From Blastopirellula sp. (GTDB taxonomy: Bacteria > Planctomycetota > Planctomycetia > Pirellulales > Pirellulaceae), in the NCBI GenBank assembly GCA_002733575.1, contig NVWB01000001.1, positions 1 to 64,000 on the forward strand: a stretch of 64,000 nucleotides of DNA, read 5' to 3'. The position numbers and the translations under genes are program-made. A model generated the notes under the pieces. It made no database searches, was not told the DNA's origin, and saw only the letters and a program-made list of their open reading frames with translations. Positions 54,627-63,066 of this stretch are shown here, in pieces (the first letter of the stretch is position 1; every line of letters starts with the position of its first letter).

Positions 54627-56573
54627 CTACATATCCATTTCGTCATCAAGGTCGCGGCCCATGTCACGCCGCAATTGCAACTCGGGTTCTCTGCCCATCT
54701 GGTGCTGCTGTTCTTCACCACGCAATCGCGCCACTTCGGTGACCTTGTCCTGCTGCAGGCCTGAGGCGCGATCCGTGAACACCTGATCGCCGGTTTCCTC
54801 AAAGGTCATTTCCAGGAATTCCTGCGTCACGGTGATCTGATCGATCTTGCTGGGCAGAACCGCATCCAGCACCTCGTAGTTCCCACGCCGGAGCTCCCCG
54901 AGTCCTTCCTCGCCAAGCTCTTTGAACAGCTCAGCTTGCAAGGTGCGTTCAACAGTTTGTTCTTGTTGTTCCGTCAGTTTACCATCGCGTAGAATGTCGG
55001 CCAATTCCTGCAGATATGTATTTGGCGTGCGGTCCCCATCATCAATCAGGGAAAGCTCAGACCCTCCCCCGTCGGCAAGGCTGCTGCCGATCTCGACCCC
55101 AAGCTCTTTGGCCCGATCCGTCAGCGCATCCATTACACCGTCGACGCGTCCAAGCGATGCATCCAAGGCGTCCTTATCGGCGGTATCAACGTTGAGCCCG
55201 TCTTTGGCCAGCACAGCATTCATATCCCGTTCAACCCAATCCTGCGCCATGCCGTAGTTTTTAGTGCCACCTGCCGAGATGCGAGCAACGAGGTCATCAG
55301 GATCAATCCCCGCCTCCTTGGCTCCTTTCAGGACATCGTTCAGACCTTCATCATTGCCCGATTGCAGCGCCTCAATCAGAACGTTGCTGCCAGCACCGGG
55401 TGGATAAGGCTCAGTCATTTGCTTGCCAAACCGGGCCCGCAGATCAGGGTCTGGCACCATCGTCGAGAGACTGGCAATAACCGGCGCTGCTTTGATCTCA
55501 AAACTTGCGCGCGCGCTCGGTTCAAGCTCCTCTGCTTTCAGCCGCAGTGCTTCAATGGTGCGCTCGGAATAATCAATCGCATCCCCGACGGTTTGAATGT
55601 CCTTCATATCAATCTCTCCTTCGTTAAATCTCCACTCGGTGCCGGACCCAAGGTTCTCCGCCATGCCGCGCACGGCTTTCGCGATGTGGCGCTGATCCAT
55701 ACGATCCAACAGATCAGCGAGGGCTTTGTAGTCCTTGGCAAAGCCAACCACCTGCGCCTGCGCGATGGCGGATTCCTCTGCCGTCATCACCATCTCACGC
55801 GGCAACCGGGCTTCTTCCTTGGCGCGATAAATCTCGGCAATCCCGGCAGGTTTCTCAAAGATGCCCCGCTCCAGCCGTGTCGTTGCATCAAGCTTGATAC
55901 CGTAGCCCTCGGCAATCTCTGCCTGCTTCTCGCGCATCAGCTGCGGCGACATCACACCTTCGGCCCAGCACGAGAACCATACCCCCTGATCAACGCCGCG
56001 ATTGTTCAGAATGATGTGGGCGTGCTTGTGATCCCGGTCATCATGGACAGACAGCACGTAATCCCATTGATCACCATAATCGCCGGTTTCAAAGAAGTGC
56101 GCGCACCAGTCCATGGCAATATCTTGAACCTGATCGACCGAAACATCGGTCGGAAACGAGAGCAACATATGTGAGGTGAAACCAAGCTTGGTCGTGCCGC
56201 GCCAGGTCTCGGACCAGGCCTCGATGATATCTGACTTTTGCTCCTCACTGAGCACTGCATCATCGGTCAGCGCGTTGGTAATCGTTGAATAGGAATAGAC
56301 CGCTTTGTCGTTGATGTAGGAAAGCTGGTTACCCAGAGAGGCGCGGGTCTTGCACCCTCCTGCCCTGATCCGTTTGAAGATCGCCGCACGGCTGCCACCC
56401 GATGCCATCTTGGTGACATTACGCACCGACATGGAACCAACGCGCCCATAGCTGCGACCCTGGCGCCGACCCGCCAGCCGCGCATCAATACGCCCCCAGG
56501 CCTGACCACGGATACGCTCATTCTCCCAGAGCTTGCCCATGACATTTGTGTAGAGGGCGAGCGGATCAGCCAT
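54627..56573 (-). CDS. virD2: VirD2-type relaxase
   Basis: A 648-residue relaxase that should nick oriT. The N-terminal ~260 residues hold the catalytic domain: LGNQLSYINDKAVYSYS with candidate nucleophilic Tyr, LGFTSHMLLSFPTDVSVDQV, and the metal motif SVHDDRDHKHAHIILNNRG, the H-x-DRDH-x-H-x-H pattern of VirD2/MOBP. Residues ~270-648 are a long helical extension, Glu/Asp-rich, with no recognised domain, likely for coupling-protein recognition. ATG 56573 lies 1 nt after the mobC stop (TGATATG). Longer start 56597 would overlap mobC. Confidence 0.92.
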   Translation of the reverse strand: MADPLALYTNVMGKLWENERIRGQAWGRIDARLAGRRQGRSYGRVGSMSVRNVTKMASGGSRAAIFKRIRAGGCKTRASLGNQLSYINDKAVYSYSTITNALTDDAVLSEEQKSDIIEAWSETWRGTTKLGFTSHMLLSFPTDVSVDQVQDIAMDWCAHFFETGDYGDQWDYVLSVHDDRDHKHAHIILNNRGVDQGVWFSCWAEGVMSPQLMREKQAEIAEGYGIKLDATTRLERGIFEKPAGIAEIYRAKEEARLPREMVMTAEESAIAQAQVVGFAKDYKALADLLDRMDQRHIAKAVRGMAENLGSGTEWRFNEGEIDMKDIQTVGDAIDYSERTIEALRLKAEELEPSARASFEIKAAPVIASLSTMVPDPDLRARFGKQMTEPYPPGAGSNVLIEALQSGNDEGLNDVLKGAKEAGIDPDDLVARISAGGTKNYGMAQDWVERDMNAVLAKDGLNVDTADKDALDASLGRVDGVMDALTDRAKELGVEIGSSLADGGGSELSLIDDGDRTPNTYLQELADILRDGKLTEQQEQTVERTLQAELFKELGEEGLGELRRGNYEVLDAVLPSKIDQITVTQEFLEMTFEETGDQVFTDRASGLQQDKVTEVARLRGEEQQHQMGREPELQLRRDMGRDLDDEMDM

Positions 56574-56574
56574 A

Positions 56575-57312
56575 TCAGGTGTTCCGACTTGCAACAAAAT
56601 CAGGGCTCATCGCCAATGGCGTCTCAAGCTTGCCGAGAGGCAGCGATTGGGGATTCAATTCCAAGTCGGAACACTGACGAGCTTTCCGGTTATTCGTGGG
56701 AATGTCATGTGCCACTACAGGCGATCCGGATCTGTCGAAAGGCACAACAGCATCCGGTTTAGAACCCAGTTCTACTTCCATTTTTGGCCAGCCTCGGTGA
56801 CGTTGCACGCGTGCTGCATCCTTCATCCGGCCGAGCTCTCGGCTCATTTTCTGCGCCAAGTCGACCAGCTCAATCAACAGTGCGCGATCCTCGAGTGACA
56901 CAACCAGCTTGCCGCGATGCACCGCCTTTGCCAGCACCAATCCGGCGTCACTTACGTCCTTTACCTGTCGCCATACTGCCGCAAATTCTTCAACCAAAGC
57001 ACGTGGCACGTCGAGGAAGCCACAGCGCCCACGCAGCATCGCATTCAGCGCCTGAGAACGGTTGGCAAAACCAAGCGACTGCCATTCCGCATCGAAGGCC
57101 GCGAGCTCTGAATGTGACGCCCGAAACGACACAATCTCTGTCGGATCACGAACGGCTACACCATCACCAGTCTCCTCTTTCACCAATCGATTTACTTGCC
57201 GTGCCGAGACTCCAAAGTCGGTCGCCAGAGTCTTCGCGCTCTCGCCCGCAGCAAAGCGTCGCGCAATCTCTATGCGCTGCTCAAGCTTCAGATTTTTGGC
57301 TGGCCTCGGCAC
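56575..57312 (-). CDS. MobC/VirC2-like relaxosome accessory protein
   Basis: A 245-residue protein. N-terminal HTH (EIARRFAAGESAKTLATDFG, VSARQVNRLVKEE), then a ribbon-helix-helix-like segment VSFRASHSELAAFDAEWQSL typical of mobilisation accessory proteins, a helical middle (LVDLAQKMSRELGRM) and a disordered tail. First gene of the mobilisation operon, coupled to the relaxase. The candidate nic site and repeats lie 20-50 nt upstream, so it probably binds them, aiding nicking and repressing its own operon. Confidence 0.82.
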   Translation of the reverse strand: MPRPAKNLKLEQRIEIARRFAAGESAKTLATDFGVSARQVNRLVKEETGDGVAVRDPTEIVSFRASHSELAAFDAEWQSLGFANRSQALNAMLRGRCGFLDVPRALVEEFAAVWRQVKDVSDAGLVLAKAVHRGKLVVSLEDRALLIELVDLAQKMSRELGRMKDAARVQRHRGWPKMEVELGSKPDAVVPFDRSGSPVVAHDIPTNNRKARQCSDLELNPQSLPLGKLETPLAMSPDFVASRNT

Positions 57313-57331
57313 GCTTCAGACCCCTCAGACA

Positions 57332-57362
57332 AAATGTGTAAACATTTGGCATATCCTGCCAA
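57332..57362 (+). other. oriT: Candidate oriT with P-type nic site
   Basis: The plus strand at 57352-57359 reads TATCCTGC, an exact match to the IncP/Ti border consensus YATCCTG^Y. Nicking would fall between 57358 and 57359. It lies in the dyad TTGGCA (57346-57351), TATCC, TGCCAA (57357-57362). A second dyad AAATGT (57332-57337), GTAA, ACATTT (57342-57347) abuts it. It is directly upstream of mobC, virD2 and virD4, the usual oriT place. Function inferred. Confidence 0.75.
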
Positions 57363-57591
57363 CGTCTTCCTTCTCTCCACCATTCATACATCAATACGTT
57401 GTTTTGCGCAATCTGCTTTTTTGCATGTTATGTGTTATTGCTGAGTTTACCGACGCGCTCTTCGCCAATGTCACCGAAGCCCGCACTGCCGGGTCCCGGA
57501 TTGAATCTTGTGGCAGCAACGGTGCACATCCTTGCCATCGGCCAGCGGTCCAGAGTAAAAAAGCACACCCCGAAAACATGGGAGTTTTCAC

Positions 57592-57810
57592 GTGGACCTG
57601 GAAAATCACATCGAGGCTATCCGCACCGCACTCGATACCCTGCAGGCGGCTGGCGACTACGCGGAGATTGCGCAGCGCCAGAGCTCCGGCGATCCCGATG
57701 CCCTTCGCACCGCGTTCGTTTCCCTTCTAGCAGAACTGGATGATGCGCGCGGCAAGGTGGCGGCTGCCAACACCGGTCTTGATATGCTCGTCTCTCAGGC
57801 TTTCAGATAG
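57592..57810 (+). CDS. Small helical hypothetical protein
   Basis: A 72-residue protein starting at GTG 57592 (GGGAG upstream). IEAIRTALDTLQAAGDYAEI and FVSLLAELDDARGKVAAANT predict mostly helix. No family recognised. Divergent from the mob operon across the oriT candidate, the position occupied by traC/D-like small genes in some plasmids, but no similarity is seen. Confidence 0.5.
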   Translation: MDLENHIEAIRTALDTLQAAGDYAEIAQRQSSGDPDALRTAFVSLLAELDDARGKVAAANTGLDMLVSQAFR

Positions 57811-57890
57811 CTGGAAAACTGATGTCGTGGCTGGACCGGAAACTGGGCCGCGCACCGCGGATTGCTAAACGAGGCAGACGCCTCGAATTA

Positions 57891-58045
57891 GCGCAGGGCA
57901 ACGCGGGCCGCAGGGGATTGGCCCCAATCCTGCTTTCCCACGCCATGCAATTTGGCAATCCGTTTAATAGCTTCCTCGGCAATGGCGGACCCTTGCGCGG
58001 AAAACACATCGACAAATTTACTCCATATGTGGACCATGCTGGCCA
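57891..58045 (-). pseudogene. IS66-family TnpC relic
   Basis: The minus strand reads WSKFVDVFSAQGSAIAEEAI, then KRIAKLHGVGKQDWGQSP, matching the helical region of IS66 TnpC (compare RRKFVEVYETQGSAIAKEVI in the copy at 361-480). Only about 50 residues remain and both flanks are unrelated. It comes from a different IS66 member than the one at 1-1396. Confidence 0.75.
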
Positions 58046-58211
58046 CTTCCGAGACTTTGCCTTCGCCGTTTTGGACTGGCAGTTTGGCAATGTCGACAAC
58101 TACGGATACTATTCACCAAATATGACGAATTGTTGTATTGAGCCAACTCAAATTGAAATAAATAAATCAGAATTCGATCAATCATTCGGGGTGAGAGAAG
58201 GATAGAAGGCG

Positions 58212-58976
58212 GTGAGAATCTCTAGCGAGGACGCCAAGAACTGGGTGACTACAGTGTCAATCATAGTAGGAAGCATCTGGGTCCTCTATCAGTGGAATAC
58301 ATTGTTTCCTAAGACCGAGGCTGAGGTCACAATTAGTGCAGCTGCCTTGCGAACACGAACAGTCGGAGAGGTTTCAGTTGCGTTGATTCCAATGCCGGAC
58401 GGAGAACAGCCAGTTACTGCAGAAGGTGAATATTTCTACGATGCCTGCGACAAGGTTGGCGTCGAGAGCGTCCAACTTCGAATACCATTGCGGATGGCTC
58501 TAAATCTTACAAGTAGCGCTCCGATCCCGGTGCGGGTGGAAGTGACCGAGTTCCTGCTGGCGGAAATCTTGATGTATAGCCCTTCGCTCGCGGCAGAAAC
58601 AGAAACGTCGATTTTCGTTCCAGGTTCGCTAAGCGCTGTCCAATCGGTATCTCTAACTTCGGAAGCCTTTGTTGGCGGTCTGCGATGGACACACGTCGAG
58701 CCCCAAGGGAAGGGCACATTGGCTGTGCTTGGGTCGGTAAACCTGCCGTTCTCTTGCGCGTACGGTGCCTCCGGATTGACCCCCGCAGAGTTTGCAATTG
58801 GACTGAAAGCAAGCGTTCAAGCTGTCAAGCTCGATGGTTCCTTGGGTGAAATCGTAGAGCGCTATTTTTACCAAATCTGTCTTGTAAATGCGGACGGAGG
58901 AAGCACGTGTCCTCCTAAACAAACCGGTGCAAACGTTTCGGATGAAGAGCGTAATTTCAAGGTCATCGCGCAGTGA
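58212..58976 (+). CDS. Membrane-anchored hypothetical protein
   Basis: A 254-residue protein with a short cytoplasmic start, one N-terminal transmembrane helix (WVTTVSIIVGSIWVLYQW, about 11-28) and a mostly beta-rich outer portion with four cysteines (YDACDKVG, PFSCAYGA, ICLVNADGGSTC). No family recognised. GTG start 58212. It lies alone between the IS66 relic and a convergent hypothetical, with intermediate codon usage that suggests cargo. Confidence 0.6.
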   Translation: MRISSEDAKNWVTTVSIIVGSIWVLYQWNTLFPKTEAEVTISAAALRTRTVGEVSVALIPMPDGEQPVTAEGEYFYDACDKVGVESVQLRIPLRMALNLTSSAPIPVRVEVTEFLLAEILMYSPSLAAETETSIFVPGSLSAVQSVSLTSEAFVGGLRWTHVEPQGKGTLAVLGSVNLPFSCAYGASGLTPAEFAIGLKASVQAVKLDGSLGEIVERYFYQICLVNADGGSTCPPKQTGANVSDEERNFKVIAQ

Positions 58977-59020
58977 CTCGCAACTGTAATTGCAGTGGCC
59001 GAATGGAATTTGCCCAGATT

Positions 59021-59536
59021 TCACCGGCCCTTCGAGAGCAACCCATCTCGCGTAATCGCTGTCAGGTTTTCCGGAGTTCGGCGCGTCAATTCCATCCCGT
59101 TGCTTGACATCGACGCCTCCCCAAACTCGGTCTTCTTGAGAACCCCGCCATCCGCCTCGACCCAGGTGGTGCTGTCGCCGTCCTCACGGGTGATTGAGCC
59201 GTCATGATTGACGCGGATAGAGACGCACCCAACTTTGACCGATACGGCAAATGCGTCGATCTTCACCCCGTCCCAGGCATCTTTGTAATCACGGCGCAGC
59301 ACGATCATATCAGGGCCTAGCTTGATCTGGATATCCTGTTCGTTGTCACCGTCAGCGCTTTTCAGCACGATGAACGTTTCCTGCTCATCAGGGTCGCGGT
59401 GGATTGTGACATGTCCGTTTTTTGGCGACCAGACATACGGCTCGTCTCGCAACTTTCCTTTGGGATCACGATGGAACCCGACACAGAGCTGCGCCGATTT
59501 CCAGACATGACGGGCGGATGATGCGATGCGGCTCAT
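59021..59536 (-). CDS. Hypothetical beta-rich protein
   Basis: A 171-residue soluble protein, not recognised. Repeated short strands such as NGHVTIHRDPDEQETFIVLK, DIQIKLGPDMIVLRRDYKDA and CVSIRVNHDGSITREDGDST suggest a beta structure. ATG 59536 has GGAGAG upstream and replaces 59554. Same strand as the ParB-like gene but 166 nt downstream of it. May be a plasmid-specific gene. Confidence 0.6.
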   Translation of the reverse strand: MSRIASSARHVWKSAQLCVGFHRDPKGKLRDEPYVWSPKNGHVTIHRDPDEQETFIVLKSADGDNEQDIQIKLGPDMIVLRRDYKDAWDGVKIDAFAVSVKVGCVSIRVNHDGSITREDGDSTTWVEADGGVLKKTEFGEASMSSNGMELTRRTPENLTAITRDGLLSKGR

Positions 59537-59702
59537 GTCACTCTCCATACTCAATAGCTGATTTTGAACTTACGGCGGGGTTTCAAAAGGGACCCGCGTG
59601 CCCGGGGCCAAATTGTTCGGCAGCACAAGACGTTCGTCAGGAAAATCTCTGTCGGGAAAAGCGGGGGCGATGGTGAACCGCCCCCAGTGTTAGGCCTTAC
59701 CC

Positions 59703-61544
59703 CTAGTAGTCAGGCACCCATGTATCGATACGGTCCTTCTGCGCGTTTGTTACACCCAGGACCTTCTGCTTGGTTGGGTCAGAGAACAGGTCTTCCAGTG
59801 CAATGGCTTTGTCGGCCTTTTTCAGCTTGGCAAAGGTTTTGACCCGTTCATCTGTTGGTTTGAGGTCCAGCAGTTCGCAATAGATGCCTTCCAGCATCGA
59901 TCCTGAGATACGCTTGAACAGGTTTTCAGCCGTTGGTGTCCAGACTTTACGGATTTCAGCGCCCGATTTCCCTGCAAGTAAGGCGTGAAAAACCTCATCC
60001 ACACCCGTCAGAACCTTGGCAAGCTGGCGGGTCAGTTCGCCGTCGCGGTACTTCTTGCCCTTCTTCTTGAAGGCCGCGAAAGCCTTGGGCAGATCAACGT
60101 TCCATGCATCCGTGGGTGAGATGCGCGGTTTACTGAGACGCTTGTCCACGTCGAATCCGGTCTCGGTCGTGGGCATGTTGGTCGGGGTACCAAGGCTCAG
60201 ATCAAGGACCTTGTCATAGCCGGTCATTCCGCAAAGCTGGAACCCCAAAAGATCAAGCAACAGATCGGGCTGGTCCAACATCGCGTTTTGCAACGCCGCC
60301 AGCTTCACCGCATCCAGATCGTCCCGCAGCTTTTGCGAATAGGGGTTTTTGGGCGCGGCTGGGGCAGCCCCGTGATGGGACTTGGTCAGGACACCCGCCT
60401 CAACGGCCGCTGTCTTGTCCTCTGGTTTGATCAGCCCAGCACTGACTTTGACCTCTCCGTCATTGCCGACATAGACAATGCAGCCTGCCAGTGTTTTCTG
60501 CTCATCAGTGAAATCCCCATCGAGAATGGCCTGCAAAACAGCCAGTTCTGCCTGACCAGTATCGTCCAATTCATCACCTTCGGCCAATTCCGCCAATTCA
60601 TCATAGCGCTCCGATCGGCCATCAGACAAAACCCCTTCGACGGCATAGACGCGCGAGAACTTGCGATCCTCCATGACGTTCCAACCCAGATAGGACTCGT
60701 CATGGGTTTCGACCCATGCCCATCCCTGTTCGGTTTGGATCGTTGCGGTAGTTTCAGCCAGCCGCGCCGCAAAGGCTTCATCCAGAACGTCCTGATCCTC
60801 AAAGAACACATCCTCGGAGAAGAGATCACGGGTGATCTTGCCGCCCATCGCCTCATACGCCTCGGCACCGACAAACACCGCGCGGCGGTCGCTCCCGCTG
60901 GCAGCTTTCGGATGCAGGACGTTATCCAGCTGTCGGGTGGTCTCTATCCGACCTTCTTCAATCAATTGGATCGCTTCAAAGATCAGCTTCTCATCATTGC
61001 TTGTGGTCATCTTTTGCGCCGATGTCAGATTGATCTTCTTGGCTTTTAGCGCATCTAGTGCCGCCTCTGGCAGAACGGCGAGTTTCAGCCGTCCTTTGAC
61101 ATGGGCTACAGTCACGCCGAAGGCGCTGGCAATGGTCTCGGCGGATGCGTTGGTCTGCGCCATTCGGCCATAGGCGCGGATTTCATCCGCCGGGTCCAGA
61201 TCGGCGCGCGCCGTGTTCTCAGCATTTGCCCACATCTCTGCTTGGGTCGCATCATTTGCCAAGAGAACGGGGATGGATTTCACGGTCTCAAGGTTTGGTG
61301 TCGTCTTGGCCAACAAGGTGAGTGCGCGAAGACGACGACCACCTGCGACAATGCCGATCCTGCCGGTACCATCCTGCAAACCGCCAAGGTTTTGCAACAG
61401 ACCACATGTCTCGATGCTGGCCGCAAGGGTGGCGATTTCATCCTCGGACACGTCTTGGCGTGGGTTCAGGTCATGCAGATACAGCTGATCCAGCGATGCG
61501 TAGATGATGGCAGTATCGGTTGGAATGCTTGATTGGTTTGTCAT
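59703..61544 (-). CDS. Large ParB/RepB/Spo0J-family protein
   Basis: A 613-residue protein with an N-terminal ParB/Srx (CTPase-type) domain at about 17-110: LYLHDLNPRQDVSEDEIATL, GIVAGGRRLRALTLL and AENTARADLDPADEIRAYG. An HTH follows (ASAFGVTVAHVKGRLKLAVL, about 145-175). The remaining ~430 residues include an acidic stretch (ELAELAEGDELDD) and a conserved-looking C-terminal part. Much longer than segregation ParB (~330) and no ParA lies beside it. Such proteins on alphaproteobacterial plasmids are backbone genes of uncertain role, possibly regulatory like KorB. Confidence 0.85.
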   Translation of the reverse strand: MTNQSSIPTDTAIIYASLDQLYLHDLNPRQDVSEDEIATLAASIETCGLLQNLGGLQDGTGRIGIVAGGRRLRALTLLAKTTPNLETVKSIPVLLANDATQAEMWANAENTARADLDPADEIRAYGRMAQTNASAETIASAFGVTVAHVKGRLKLAVLPEAALDALKAKKINLTSAQKMTTSNDEKLIFEAIQLIEEGRIETTRQLDNVLHPKAASGSDRRAVFVGAEAYEAMGGKITRDLFSEDVFFEDQDVLDEAFAARLAETTATIQTEQGWAWVETHDESYLGWNVMEDRKFSRVYAVEGVLSDGRSERYDELAELAEGDELDDTGQAELAVLQAILDGDFTDEQKTLAGCIVYVGNDGEVKVSAGLIKPEDKTAAVEAGVLTKSHHGAAPAAPKNPYSQKLRDDLDAVKLAALQNAMLDQPDLLLDLLGFQLCGMTGYDKVLDLSLGTPTNMPTTETGFDVDKRLSKPRISPTDAWNVDLPKAFAAFKKKGKKYRDGELTRQLAKVLTGVDEVFHALLAGKSGAEIRKVWTPTAENLFKRISGSMLEGIYCELLDLKPTDERVKTFAKLKKADKAIALEDLFSDPTKQKVLGVTNAQKDRIDTWVPDY

Positions 61545-61625
61545 TTTGAAAATCCTTCGTAATAGATTGGGTTTTTGAGTGTCGTCAGGATCGCCCCGTG
61601 CGCCCTATTTCTGGACGCGGTGGGA

Positions 61626-62021
61626 TCAGTATTCTGATGCGTGAAGAACGGTCAGAACACGGCGCGTGACGCTGAGATCTGCCGGGTTATCGCTGCCCAT
61701 GTTGTAGGCGGTGTCATAAAGATCGATCTTCCAGAAGATGTGATAGGCACTGCCCGCAATCTCGAACTCAAACGCCCCAAATGTGTGATCGCCGTATGGG
61801 TCGTTGTCCTCTGTGAACTCTGAGAACTGCTGCACCCGTTGCATGATGATCGCCTTTGCAGAGGGCCGCAGATCAGCGACCCCGCGTGTCAGGACAATCT
61901 GTCCCGGCACAGAAAAATCTGCGCCCCACGTCGTGCGAAAACGGTCGTTTTGTTCGGCGATTTGGGCAGCAATAGCCGCCTCGTCCTTATCTTCACCCAT
62001 AGATTTCTGGTCTTCAGTCAT
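61626..62021 (-). CDS. DUF3768-family protein
   Basis: A 131-residue protein. IAEQNDRFRTTWGADF, VLTRGVADLRPSAKAIIMQR, FTEDNDPYGDHTFGAFEFEI and IFWKIDLYDTAYNMGSDNPA match DUF3768, a family widespread on alphaproteobacterial plasmids, function unknown. AAGGAGAATTCGG precedes the ATG. Upstream and in line with the ParB-like gene (82 nt), so probably one operon. Confidence 0.85.
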   Translation of the reverse strand: MTEDQKSMGEDKDEAAIAAQIAEQNDRFRTTWGADFSVPGQIVLTRGVADLRPSAKAIIMQRVQQFSEFTEDNDPYGDHTFGAFEFEIAGSAYHIFWKIDLYDTAYNMGSDNPADLSVTRRVLTVLHASEY

Positions 62022-62428
62022 CCGAATTCTCCTTCGTGGATTGGTTGGGGCCGCTGCCCCTTTAGTTTCTGGTTTTGAGAAAAGCCCCTTGAGGCGTCGT
62101 CTCTAAAACCTGACCCACTGGCGAAGTGTCGGGGGTAGCAACTGCAACAGAAATCGATGGGGCTGGCGCGGCCCGCAGGCAAAGCCGAGGACACGGGCCC
62201 CGTCTATTTCTATTGCGGGCGCGAGGACCAATAGGTCCTTAGGGCAAGGACCCCACAGGGTCCGCGTAGTACAAAAGAAATGGTAATCGGCCTGGGATAA
62301 CACCCGCAATGAAACTGAAACTAGCCGCGTAATTCTACAAGCGGACCCCATTAAAAATGGGGGATTACCTTCCCAGCGGCCGCCGTCAAAACGAGCATTG
62401 AGTTGATTCTCGGCAAATCATTTTTGTT
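62022..62428. other. Hairpin-rich intergenic region
   Basis: About 400 nt without a supported gene; an 82-codon minus frame (62103-62351) lacks family resemblance. It contains several GC-rich dyads, including CCCCATT-AAA-AATGGGG near 62347 and the alternating set at 62224-62263. It is the probable leader or promoter region of the DUF3768-ParB operon. Confidence 0.55.
62224..62263. repeat. Mutually exclusive hairpins (attenuator-like array)
   Basis: Four successive arms can pair alternately: AGGACC (62224-62229) with GGTCCT (62234-62239), or GGTCCTT (62234-62240) with AAGGACC (62246-62252), or GGACCC (62248-62253) with GGGTCC (62258-62263). Each stem is perfect, and neighbouring stems exclude each other, as in transcription attenuators or structured antisense/origin regions. 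No T-run follows on either strand, so a simple terminator is unlikely. Confidence 0.5.
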
Positions 62429-62917
62429 TCACACTTGCGGTGGGCGACGTCCTGGGATTTCAACGAAGTTCTGCCCAATCCGAAACACGTCCTGAACGCC
62501 ACCGCCGAGCGAGATATCAAGCATCACCAGTAAATCACCGAGATCGGCGAATTGCATGCGCAGATTATGTTTTGCAAACCTCGCAACATATTCCGAAGTA
62601 AAGAGATCAACGCCCCACTGCTCGGTGTAAGCACTGCTCGAGTTCGCGCGCCTGGAAACCGGGGCAAGACGGATGTAGCCGATACCACGGAGGCGGGCCA
62701 TGCGTCGATTATAGACGTGGTGCAAAACTTTGCCCTCAATTTCCGCCGGGCCAAGAGTTCGCTTCCAGGCATGTCGGTAAGGCGTGTAGTCCGGGCTAAC
62801 CCAGAGTTGGATCTCCTTGAACAGGTTACCCACGTTGGCATGCGAAAAGATCGGCAGGCGCCGGTCCGGTGGTGTGGGCCAATCAGTCCGAATGAGAAGC
62901 GCCTTTCCGGGCGACAC
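62429..62917 (-). CDS. Hypothetical protein, possibly the C-terminal part of an amber-split gene
   Basis: A 162-residue frame starting at GTG 62917 with a GAGGTG ribosome-site-like motif upstream. VSPDYTPYRHAWKRTLGPAE, HHVYNRRMARLRGIGYIRLA and VDLFTSEYVARFAKHNLRMQ are coding-like. No family recognised. The codon two places before the GTG is an in-frame TAG (62921-62923), and the frame above it is the 43-codon ORF starting at 63052. The two may be one 206-codon gene broken by a nonsense mutation or two coupled genes. Confidence 0.62.
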   Translation of the reverse strand: MSPGKALLIRTDWPTPPDRRLPIFSHANVGNLFKEIQLWVSPDYTPYRHAWKRTLGPAEIEGKVLHHVYNRRMARLRGIGYIRLAPVSRRANSSSAYTEQWGVDLFTSEYVARFAKHNLRMQFADLGDLLVMLDISLGGGVQDVFRIGQNFVEIPGRRPPQV

Positions 62918-62920
62918 TAT

Positions 62921-63052
62921 CTAAATCACCTCGCCGATGTGGTCCTCAATTGCTGCCTGGTTTTTGGCAACAATCGGGATGTGCAGACAAGGCGGTAGCG
63001 CCCAATTTCGGGTCACCTGCTCGTATGCGGCGGCATCGACGGTTCGAGTCAT
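62921..63052 (-). CDS. 43-codon ORF ending in an in-frame amber codon
   Basis: ATG 63052 is preceded by GAGGTAA at ideal spacing and lies 14 nt after the stop of the upstream gene. It reads MTRTVDAAAYEQVTRNWALP and PCLHIPIVAKNQAAIEDHIG before TAG at 62921. The same frame continues beyond TAG into the 162-residue frame. The good ribosome site suggests this is the true start of the combined gene. Confidence 0.5.
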   Translation of the reverse strand: MTRTVDAAAYEQVTRNWALPPCLHIPIVAKNQAAIEDHIGEVI

Positions 63053-63066
63053 CCGGTTACCTCAAG

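Noticed and set aside
55362-56174. 270-codon plus-strand frame
   Set aside because: Antisense to the relaxase catalytic domain, which carries the HDDRDHKHAH motif. No family resemblance in the shadow.
60288-61049. 253-codon plus-strand frame
   Set aside because: Lies opposite the ParB-like gene, which shows the GGRRLRAL motif and HTH.
62103-62351. 82-codon minus-strand frame in the hairpin-rich region
   Set aside because: No ribosome site or family resemblance; composition shaped by the hairpins.
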